Origin: Catenulispora rubra
GTDB taxonomy: Bacteria; Actinomycetota; Actinomycetes; Streptomycetales; Catenulisporaceae
Length of the DNA: 63,103 nt
Reading direction: 5' to 3'
Assembly (NCBI RefSeq): GCF_015356825.1
Contig: NZ_JAACYW010000032.1
Location: forward strand, 1-63,103
The notes below the pieces were generated by a model. That model was not told where the DNA came from and ran no database searches. It saw only the letters and a list, made by a program, of their open reading frames with translations. A program made the position numbers and the translations under genes. Shown in pieces: positions 33,526 to 41,068 of this stretch (position 1 is its first letter; each line of letters begins with the position of its first letter).

Positions 33526-36270
33526 CTAAGACCCCTGCGTCACCGTCCACCCGGCGGCGCCGATCGCCGTGCCGGATCGCGCCGCGCCGACCGAGAGCAG
33601 GCCGGCCGGGGTGCGCAGCAGGTCGTAGAGGTACACCGGCGGTGCGTTCTGCGGGGCCGTCAGCGGTACCTGTTGCCAGGCCTGTCGCGGGTCGTGCTGG
33701 GTCCAGCAGGCCACTGTCTCGCTGCCGGCCGGGCCGGTGGTGCCGCAGGCCAGGAGGGTGCCGTCGGGTTGCTGGGTGATCGCCTGCAGGGAGGCCGAGC
33801 TGTCGTCCGGGGCGAGCGCCGCCGGCTGCCAGGCCACGCCGTCGGCGGAGGTCCATATCGCGGGGGCCTGGTGCGCGCCGGACAGGGCCGAGCCGACGGC
33901 CAGCAAGTGGCCGTCGGCGGTGCGGGTCAGCCGCCTGATGTCCTGCGGTCCCGGGCCGGACAGGCCGGTGGCCGGGACCCGGGTCCAGGTGGTGCCGTCC
34001 GGGGAGGTGAACACCGCGGCGTCGCCGTCGGTCGGGTCGGACTTGCGGTCCTGGCCCACGGCCAGCAGGTGGTGGTCGGCGGTCACGGTGACCGCGGTGA
34101 GCTCGGTGACGCCGCTGCCGGACGTGAAGTCGCCGGCCGGGTCGAGCAGCTTCCAGGACGTGCCGTCGTGGGTGGTCCACACCGCCGCCCGACGCTGCGC
34201 GCCGCTGCCGGTCCAGCCGACCGCGACCGCGCCGGACGGGGTGGCCGCGACGTCGGCCAGGGTCGCGAACTGGTCCGCGGGCGGCGCGGCGACCGCCGAC
34301 CACGCGCCGCCGCCCTGCTTCACCCACGCGCGGGGGGCCTGGTCCAGGGTCACGCCGACGGCCACCAGGGCGCCGGACGGCAGCGCGGTCGCCGCCCGCA
34401 TGGTGTCCGGGCTCTGCGTCGCGGCCGTGCCCACGGGGCCGCCCGCGAGGTGGAAAGCGGTAGCGGCGGTGGGCGCGCCCGGACCGCCGGGTGCTGAGAC
34501 GGCCCCGGTGGAGGAGCCGACCGGGCCGGCGCCGCTGCCGCCGCCACCCGTGCCGCCGCCGGAATCCTTGTGCTTCACCGTGATCGCGACGCCGACCACG
34601 ATCCCGACCGCCGCGACCACCACGGTCAGCGCCAGCAGCGGCTTGAGCCGGCTCGGCCCGGCGGTGCGGGCCACGGCCGCCTCGCGGTCGCCGGTCCGCA
34701 CCACGGTCGCCGGACGCGGCCGCGGGCCGAGGTCGATCACCGGCACGGCGCCGACCAGCACGGGTACGTCGACGGCGGCGGTCAGCGCGGAGGCGGCGAG
34801 GTCCACGGGCTCGGCGATGACCGGTGCGACGACCGGTGCCGCGACCGGCCCGGCGACCGGCCCGGCGAACGGCCCCGCGACCGGAACCGTCCCGGTCGAG
34901 CCGGGGCCCGGAAGGAACAGCGTCCCGGGGACCAGCGGCAGCGCATCCGTCGATCCCGGCGCCGGCAGGAACGCGGTCGGCTTCGGCGCCGCGGACCCGG
35001 CGAGAAGCGCCGCGACCGAAGCAGCGGCCGCGGCGGTGGCTGAGTCACCAGCCGAAGCAGCACCTGAAGCAGCACCTGAAGCAGCACCTGAAGCAGCACC
35101 CGAAGCAGCACCTGAAGCAGCACCCGAAGCACCAGCAGCCGAAGGCCCGGTCCCCGCGAGCGGAATCGTCGTGGCCGGCCGCGGGATGTGGAACGTCCCG
35201 GCATTCGCCCCCCGAGGCGCCCCGGCGATCACCGCCCCGAGGCTCACCGTGTGCTTCGGGTGCGCGTCCACCGCGATCGGCACCCCCAACTCCTCGGACA
35301 GCATCCGCCCCACCAGCGGGATCCGGCTGGACCCGCCGACCAGCAGCACCGTGCGGAGCGCCTCCGGGCCCACCCCGGCGCGCCGCACCACCTGCCCGAA
35401 CACGCTCACCGTCTCGCGCACCGCGGGCCGGATCAGATCCTCGAACTCCGCGCGCGTGACCAGCACCTGCCCGGCGAAGCCGGGCAGCACCACCGGCACC
35501 ACGGCCTCGGTGTCCCCGGACAGCGCCTCCTTGGCCCGGACCACCGCGTCGAACAGCTGCCCCACCGCGGTCGCCGCGGCCGGATCGGAGCGGTCGAACG
35601 CGGCCAGGTCCACCCCGGCCGCCGCCGCCACGTGCCGCAGCAGTATGTGGTCGAAGTCCACGCCGCCGATCGAGTCGTCGCCCCCGGCCGGCCCGAACAG
35701 CTCCAACCCGGTGCCGGTCTTGGCCACCACCGCGGCGTCGAAGGTGCCGCCGCCGAAGTCGTAGACGCCGATCAGCGCGCCCGGCTCGACCCGCTCCTGC
35801 GCCGCGTACCAGGTGGCCGCGGCCACCGGCTCGGGGAGCAGGCCGACGTCGGCCAGCCCGGCGGCCATCGCGGCCTCGGTCAGCAGGCCCTGCCGGAACG
35901 TGCCCCACTCGGCGGGATGGGTGAGCACCACGTGCCCGGGCGGCCCGCCCTGGACCTCGGCGACGCGCTCGACCGTCCAGCGCAGCACCTGCGCGGTCAG
36001 CTCCGGCGCGGTGTAGCCGGCCCCGCCCACCAGCAGCGGCACCTCGTCGCCCATCCGCCGCTTGAACTCCCGGGCCTGCCGCCCCGGCTCGGCGATGCCG
36101 CGCAGCACGGCGGGCTCGCCGACCAGTACCGTGCCGTCGTCGCGGACGAAGAGTACTGACGGGATCGCGTTGGCCCGGTTCCCGAGCGGAACGGACTCCA
36201 CCCGGCCGTCCCGCCAGATCGCCGCCGCCGTGTAGGTGGTGCCGACGTCCACCCCCAGTGGGTAATTCAC
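33526..36270 (-). CDS. Hsp70-like ATPase fused through a membrane helix to an extracytoplasmic repeat domain
   Basis: This is a 914-residue protein. Residues 1-350 are an actin-fold Hsp70 ATPase: phosphate-1 DVGTTYTAAAI (8-18), phosphate-2 VYDFGGGTFDAAVV (169-182) and adenosine motif VLLVGGSSRIPLVGRML. No Hsp70 substrate-binding domain follows. Instead there is a long disordered region, including an Ala/Ser/Gly tract coded by a 12-bp repeat (about 35050-35130), one transmembrane helix (LLALTVVVAAVGIVVGV, about 557-575) and a C-terminal domain (about 610-914) with repeated blades such as AVWTTHDGTSWKLLDP, AVFTSPDGTTWTRVP and AIWTSADGVAWQPA, which resemble BNR/sialidase-type propeller repeats. 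It is probably a transmembrane receptor or regulator with a cytoplasmic actin-like ATPase. The function is not known. Confidence 0.85.
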   Translation of the reverse strand: MNYPLGVDVGTTYTAAAIWRDGRVESVPLGNRANAIPSVLFVRDDGTVLVGEPAVLRGIAEPGRQAREFKRRMGDEVPLLVGGAGYTAPELTAQVLRWTVERVAEVQGGPPGHVVLTHPAEWGTFRQGLLTEAAMAAGLADVGLLPEPVAAATWYAAQERVEPGALIGVYDFGGGTFDAAVVAKTGTGLELFGPAGGDDSIGGVDFDHILLRHVAAAAGVDLAAFDRSDPAAATAVGQLFDAVVRAKEALSGDTEAVVPVVLPGFAGQVLVTRAEFEDLIRPAVRETVSVFGQVVRRAGVGPEALRTVLLVGGSSRIPLVGRMLSEELGVPIAVDAHPKHTVSLGAVIAGAPRGANAGTFHIPRPATTIPLAGTGPSAAGASGAASGAASGAASGAASGAASGAASAGDSATAAAAASVAALLAGSAAPKPTAFLPAPGSTDALPLVPGTLFLPGPGSTGTVPVAGPFAGPVAGPVAAPVVAPVIAEPVDLAASALTAAVDVPVLVGAVPVIDLGPRPRPATVVRTGDREAAVARTAGPSRLKPLLALTVVVAAVGIVVGVAITVKHKDSGGGTGGGGSGAGPVGSSTGAVSAPGGPGAPTAATAFHLAGGPVGTAATQSPDTMRAATALPSGALVAVGVTLDQAPRAWVKQGGGAWSAVAAPPADQFATLADVAATPSGAVAVGWTGSGAQRRAAVWTTHDGTSWKLLDPAGDFTSGSGVTELTAVTVTADHHLLAVGQDRKSDPTDGDAAVFTSPDGTTWTRVPATGLSGPGPQDIRRLTRTADGHLLAVGSALSGAHQAPAIWTSADGVAWQPAALAPDDSSASLQAITQQPDGTLLACGTTGPAGSETVACWTQHDPRQAWQQVPLTAPQNAPPVYLYDLLRTPAGLLSVGAARSGTAIGAAGWTVTQGS

Positions 36271-36306
36271 GCAGCGCAGTATATTGCGGCGGCGCCGTGC
36301 CGCGGT

Positions 36307-36353
36307 GATCTAGATCTTGAAAATAAGAATAACCCTTAGGGGTCATTCCTTAT
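36307..36353. promoter_or_regulatory. AT-rich divergent control region with palindromes (Hsp70 / MoxR operon)
   Basis: Between the two divergent genes lies an unusually AT-rich 200 bp. It contains the perfect palindrome GATCTAGATC (36307-36316) and a larger near-perfect inverted repeat, ATAAGAATAACCC (36323-36335) against GGGTCATTCCTTAT (36340-36353) around TTAG. These are good candidates for a shared operator. TAACAT further right could be a -10 element for the MoxR gene, without a convincing -35. Confidence 0.5.
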
Positions 36354-36473
36354 GCGGGTATTTATTGTCTGCGAACTGTCCCCGAACCAGTGCACTGTCA
36401 ATACCACGCACGCTAACATTGCGGATCAAGAGATTCGTCTCGGGCGACGGTTGCATCTCTTAGGGGGATTCAC

Positions 36474-37457
36474 GTGACAACCTATAGCACCACGCAGAAC
36501 GACCAGATCGCGTGGGTGCAGCGGCGGGCCTCGGACCTGATCCGCAATGTGGAGCACTTCATCCACGGCAAGACCGCCGTGGTGACGGACCTGCTGGTGG
36601 GGCTGCTGGCCGAGGGGCACATCCTGATCGAGGACGTGCCCGGCGTGGCCAAGACCTCGCTGGCCAAAGCGGTCGCGCAGTCGGTGGGCGGCTCGATGCG
36701 GCGCCTGCAGTTCACGCCGGACCTGCTGCCCTCCGACGTGGTCGGGGTGCAGATGTTCGACATGAACCGGCGCGAGTTCTCCTTCCGCGAGGGCCCGGTG
36801 TTCGCCAACATCGTGCTCGGCGACGAGATCAACCGGGCCTCGCCCAAGACGCAGTCGGCGCTGCTGGAGGCGATGGCCGAGCGGCAGGTCACGGTGGACG
36901 GCGTCAGCTACCCGCTGCCGCGCCCCAACCTGGTCATCGCCACTCAGAACCCGGTGGACCAGCAGGGCACGTACGCGCTGCCGGAGGCGCAGCTGGACCG
37001 GTTCATGATGCTGCTGCGGGTCGGCTATCCCAGCCACGAGTACGAGGTGCAGATCGTCGGCGACGCGCTGGCCCGGCGGCTCCCCGAGCAGCTGGAGCCG
37101 GTGCTCTCGATCGACGAGCTGCAGCAGATGATCGACGTGGTGCGCGGGGTCTTCGTCGCGCCCGCGCTGCAGGCGTACATCGTCACCATCACCGGCGCCA
37201 CCCGCACCATCCCGCAGCTGCGCCTGGGTGCCAGCCCGCGGGCCAGCAACGCGCTGGCGCAGGCGGCGCAGGCGGCCGCGGCGATGAGCGGGCGCTCGTT
37301 CGTCACCGCCGACGACATCAAGCGGATGGCGCAGCCGGTGCTCGCGCACCGGCTGGTGCTCACGCCGGAAGCGGCGGTCCAGGAGCACCGGGCCGACACC
37401 ATCGTGGACCGGATCCTCACCGCCGTGCCGGTGCCCGCCACCCCCGTCGGCGTGTGA
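36474..37457 (+). CDS. MoxR-family AAA+ ATPase
   Basis: This is a 327-residue MoxR ATPase that acts as a chaperone for maturation of partner protein complexes. It has the Walker A-like DVPGVAKTSLAKAVA, the PSDVVGVQMFD and FREGPVFANIVLGDEINRA (Walker B) segments, PKTQSALLEAM, sensor 1 VIATQNPVDQQGTY and the C-terminal lid with GASPRASNALAQAA. The GTG at 36474 follows TAGGGGGA. It leads an operon with DUF58 and transglutaminase-like genes, a standard trio. Finding this trio inside a CIS locus is notable. Confidence 0.95.
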   Translation: MTTYSTTQNDQIAWVQRRASDLIRNVEHFIHGKTAVVTDLLVGLLAEGHILIEDVPGVAKTSLAKAVAQSVGGSMRRLQFTPDLLPSDVVGVQMFDMNRREFSFREGPVFANIVLGDEINRASPKTQSALLEAMAERQVTVDGVSYPLPRPNLVIATQNPVDQQGTYALPEAQLDRFMMLLRVGYPSHEYEVQIVGDALARRLPEQLEPVLSIDELQQMIDVVRGVFVAPALQAYIVTITGATRTIPQLRLGASPRASNALAQAAQAAAAMSGRSFVTADDIKRMAQPVLAHRLVLTPEAAVQEHRADTIVDRILTAVPVPATPVGV

Positions 37458-37464
37458 GCCGGCG

Positions 37465-38610
37465 ATGCTGACCCGATCGGGAGTCGGCACGGCGGTCGCG
37501 GCGGTGGTGCTGCTCGCCCTGGGCGCGGTCGGGGACTACCCCGAGCTGGTGGCGCTGGCGCTGGCGGCACTGGCCTGCCTGGCGGTCGCCGCGCTGTGGA
37601 TGCTGCTGCGCCCGGATCTGGCCGCCACGCGGGAGATCCGGCCGGAGCGGGTGACCGCCGGCGAGCCGGCGTTCGGTGTCATCACCCTGACCAACGAGGC
37701 GCGGCGGCGCAGTCCGCCGCTCCTGGCCGAGGAGGCGGTGGCCGCCACCCGCGTGCCGGTGTCGATCCCCAGCCTGGCGCCCGGCGCCACCAGCACGTGC
37801 ACCTACTCGCTGCCCACCGCGGCCCGCGGCGTGTTCCAGGTGGGGCCGCTGACCATCGGGCACAGTGATCCGCTGCGGCTGATGCAGGTCGGCCGGGCCT
37901 ACAACACCTACTCGACGCTCTTCGTCCATCCGCGGGTGCGGCAGGTGGCCCCGGTGCCGACCGGCCACACCCGGGACATGGACGGGCCGACGTCCAGCTT
38001 CTCCCAGCACGGCGGCATCGCCTTCCACAGCCTGCGCGAGTACGTCCCGGGCGACGACTGGCGGCTGGTCCACTGGAAGTCCACCGCGCGCACCGGCGAC
38101 CTGATGGTGCGGCACAACGTGGTCCCCAACCAGCCGCGGCTGATCGTGGTGCTGGACACCAGCTCCCGGACGTACGCCGAGGACTCCTTCGAGGACGCGG
38201 TCAGTGCCGCGGCCTCGCTCGCGCTGGCCGCCATCCGCGACGGGTTCCCGCTGGAGGTGCGCACCACCGCCGGCCAGGCGATGGTCGTCGAGCGCGGCGG
38301 CGAGGGCGCCACCGCGGCGCTGGACCTGCTGGCCGCCGCCGCCGTCTCGGCGGACGACCCGGGGCTGGCGGCGCTGCCCGGCCTGGTGTCCTTCGGCGAG
38401 AGCGAGGCGCTGGGGGTGATCACCGGTCAGCCGGAGGCGGCCGCGCTGGCCGTGCTGCCGGCGATCCGCCGGCACGTGCTGATGATCAGCCTGGTGCAGT
38501 TCCTCGGCCCGTTCGGGGTGCCGGCGCCCGCGCCGCACGGAGTGGTCTCGCTGGCCGCGCACTCCCTGGACGAGTTCGCGCAGTCCTGGAACACGCTGGT
38601 GGGGATATGA
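37465..38610 (+). CDS. DUF58 membrane protein
   Basis: This is a 381-residue DUF58 protein, the usual partner of MoxR. Two adjacent N-terminal helices (about residues 8-48) precede a periplasmic/Ig-like middle part and the family signature SLREYVPGDDWRLVHWKST followed by GDLMVRH. A vWA-like C-terminal half (LIVVLDTSSRTY) follows. It starts 7 bp after MoxR and overlaps the next gene by 4 bp. The trio is thought to assemble or activate partner proteins at the membrane. Confidence 0.95.
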   Translation: MLTRSGVGTAVAAVVLLALGAVGDYPELVALALAALACLAVAALWMLLRPDLAATREIRPERVTAGEPAFGVITLTNEARRRSPPLLAEEAVAATRVPVSIPSLAPGATSTCTYSLPTAARGVFQVGPLTIGHSDPLRLMQVGRAYNTYSTLFVHPRVRQVAPVPTGHTRDMDGPTSSFSQHGGIAFHSLREYVPGDDWRLVHWKSTARTGDLMVRHNVVPNQPRLIVVLDTSSRTYAEDSFEDAVSAAASLALAAIRDGFPLEVRTTAGQAMVVERGGEGATAALDLLAAAAVSADDPGLAALPGLVSFGESEALGVITGQPEAAALAVLPAIRRHVLMISLVQFLGPFGVPAPAPHGVVSLAAHSLDEFAQSWNTLVGI

Positions 38611-41057
38611 GCGTCATCACAAGCCTGGACAGCACGGGCGAGCACCAGTCGCTGTGGTGGCCCGAGCCGGAGCAGGCGCCGCCGCCCGGGCCGCCGACGG
38701 CCGCGCGGCCGCGTAGCGAGGCGCCGGCCGAAGCCGAAGCCGGATCCCGATCCGCATCCGGGCTCGCGGTCTACGCGCAGTCGCTGCTGGTGTGCGCCGC
38801 GGTGGTCACCGCGAACCTCGCCTACCTGCGCTACTACGGCCAGCGCTCCTTCCTGGTCGGGACGTCCGCCGCCGCGGCCGGCGGCGTGGCGCTGACCGCG
38901 CTGACCGTCCCGCGCCGCTGGCCGGCGCTGGTCAAACTACTGCTGTCAGCGGTCGGATTCACCCTGGTCGGGGTGTTCGCGGTGTACCGGCAGACGCTGC
39001 GGCACGGCGTGCCCACCGGCCACACCTTCTCCGCCCTCGGCTCCGGCCTGCGCTCCGGCTGGGCCGAGATGCTCAGCGCCAACCTGCCCGCGGACGCCGT
39101 CGGCGACCTGGTGGTCGGGCCCGCGCTGATCGCCTGGCTGGCCGCCGCGGTGTCCACCGCGCTCCTGATGCGGACCCGGACTCCGCTGCCGCCGCTGGTC
39201 GGGCCGGTGGCCGCGTTCGGTGCCGGGCTGCTGTTCACCGCCGGCCGGCCGGTGGACGACCCCGGGCTGGCCGCGGCCCTGGTGGCCGAGCTGGTGCTGC
39301 TGGCGGTGCTGCGTGCGGGCACCACCGGTGCGCGCCGGGTGCCGCGCGGCGGCGATGACGCGAGCGGTTCAGCCGGTTCAGCCGGTACAACCGGTTCAGC
39401 CGACTCGGGTGACTCGGGCGTTTCACCGGGCCCCGGCAGCCTGCGGGCGGCCGCCGGCCGCCTGGCCTTCGGGCTGCCGGTGGTGCTGGTCGCGGCGGCG
39501 GTCGCGGTGGCCGGCGCGCACCTGGCGCCGGTGGCGTCCGGAAAGCACCGTTACGACCTGCGCGACCATGTGCCGGTCCGGCTGGACATCGGCGACTCGC
39601 TGTCTCCGCTGGTGCTGCTCAAGCCGCAGCTGGCCGGTCCGGACCGCGACCTGTTCACGGTGCGGGTCTCCGGCGACCCGACCGGGCTCGACCGGATCCG
39701 CACCGCCGCCCTGGACGACTACGACGGCGCGCTGTGGACCTCCGGCGACCGTTTCCTGCTGGCCGGGCACGAGCTGCCGCCGGACACCGCGATCACCAAT
39801 CCCCGCCGGATCGGGCTCAGCGTCACCGTCGGCGGGCTGACCGGGCCGTTCCTGCCCGAGGCCGGCGTGCCGGTCCAGGTCACCGCGCCCCGGTTCGGCT
39901 ACAGCACCGGCTCGGCGACCCTGGCCACCGACGTCCCGAGCATCGCCGGGCTGCACTACGACCTGACCGCGGACGTCGCGCCGACCGCCGGCCTGGACGG
40001 GGCGATCCCCTCCGAGGCCGGCGGCGTCACCGCCGACACCACGCTCCCGCCCGGCCTGCCGCCGGCGATCCGGGCCGAGGGCGCACTGCTGGCCGGATCG
40101 GTGGCCCAGCCGTACGCGAAGCTGCTGGCCATCCAGGACTACCTCAGGAAGCTGCCCTACAACCTGGACAGCCGGCCCGGCCACTCCTACGACGCGCTGA
40201 GCCGGTTGTTCAGCGCCGACCCGGCCGACCAGGCCGGCTACGCCGAGCAGTTCGCGGCCGCGTTCGCGGTGCTGGCCCGCAGCCAGGGGTTCCCGGCCCG
40301 GGTCGCGGTCGGCTACCTCCTCAACCCGGCGCACAAGCACGGCGACACCTACACCGTGACCGCGCACGACGCCCACGCCTGGCCGGAGGTCGACCTGGCC
40401 GGCTACGGCTGGGTGGCGTTCGAGCCGACGGATCCGCAGCACCACACCACGGTGCCGCCGCAGCCCCAGAAGCAGAAGACGACGACCACCGGCACCGACA
40501 GCACGCCGACCCCCAAGCAGGCGCAGCCGGCCGTGGACCCGCACCTGAAGACGATCGTGGCCGGCGGCGTGAGCGCCCTGGACTGGGCGCTGTTCGTGCT
40601 CGTCGGATTCGGCGCGCTGCTCCTGCTGACCCCGATCACGGTCGCGATGGAGAAGCTGCGCCGCCGCCGTGTACGCCACACCGGCAGCCGCGCCGCGCGC
40701 GTCATCGGGGCCTGGCAGGACGCGGTGGACCGGCTGGCCGAGCACGGCCTGCCGATGACCGCGGCGGCCACCGCGCAGGAGATCGCCGAGCGGGCCGCCG
40801 AGCTGTTCGGCGAGCGGGCGGCGCCGGTGGCGGCGCTCGCGCCGCTGATGGTGTCCGCCGCGTACAACCCGATGGAGCCCGACGACGCGACGGTCGCCGA
40901 GGCGTGGGCGCTGAGCGCGCGGCTGCGGCGGGAGCTTCGCAGCTCCCGCGGGTTGCTGCGGGCCTTCGGCGCCTGGTTCGATCCGCGCCCGCTGTTCGCC
41001 CGGTCGGCGGACATCCGCCGCCGGCGCCGGGCGCTGGCAGTTCTGACGAAGGGATGA
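38607..41057 (+). CDS. Transglutaminase-like membrane protein lacking the catalytic Cys
   Basis: This is an 816-residue membrane protein of the DUF3488/transglutaminase type that usually accompanies MoxR-DUF58. Five to six N-terminal helices (about residues 50-220) are followed by another helix at 290-310, a large extracytoplasmic region with the transglutaminase fold, a C-terminal helix (ALFVLVGFGALLLLTPI) and a cytoplasmic tail. The fold keeps HDAHAWPEVDLAGYGWV and FEPTDP (His and Asp of the triad). At the nucleophile position the sequence reads GYAEQFAAAFAVLARS, with Ala546 (GCC) where the family normally has Cys, so cysteine catalysis is not expected. It may be a pseudoenzyme or binding module. 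Confidence 0.85.
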   Translation: MSVITSLDSTGEHQSLWWPEPEQAPPPGPPTAARPRSEAPAEAEAGSRSASGLAVYAQSLLVCAAVVTANLAYLRYYGQRSFLVGTSAAAAGGVALTALTVPRRWPALVKLLLSAVGFTLVGVFAVYRQTLRHGVPTGHTFSALGSGLRSGWAEMLSANLPADAVGDLVVGPALIAWLAAAVSTALLMRTRTPLPPLVGPVAAFGAGLLFTAGRPVDDPGLAAALVAELVLLAVLRAGTTGARRVPRGGDDASGSAGSAGTTGSADSGDSGVSPGPGSLRAAAGRLAFGLPVVLVAAAVAVAGAHLAPVASGKHRYDLRDHVPVRLDIGDSLSPLVLLKPQLAGPDRDLFTVRVSGDPTGLDRIRTAALDDYDGALWTSGDRFLLAGHELPPDTAITNPRRIGLSVTVGGLTGPFLPEAGVPVQVTAPRFGYSTGSATLATDVPSIAGLHYDLTADVAPTAGLDGAIPSEAGGVTADTTLPPGLPPAIRAEGALLAGSVAQPYAKLLAIQDYLRKLPYNLDSRPGHSYDALSRLFSADPADQAGYAEQFAAAFAVLARSQGFPARVAVGYLLNPAHKHGDTYTVTAHDAHAWPEVDLAGYGWVAFEPTDPQHHTTVPPQPQKQKTTTTGTDSTPTPKQAQPAVDPHLKTIVAGGVSALDWALFVLVGFGALLLLTPITVAMEKLRRRRVRHTGSRAARVIGAWQDAVDRLAEHGLPMTAAATAQEIAERAAELFGERAAPVAALAPLMVSAAYNPMEPDDATVAEAWALSARLRRELRSSRGLLRAFGAWFDPRPLFARSADIRRRRRALAVLTKG

Positions 41058-41068
41058 GGGGTCCGGCC

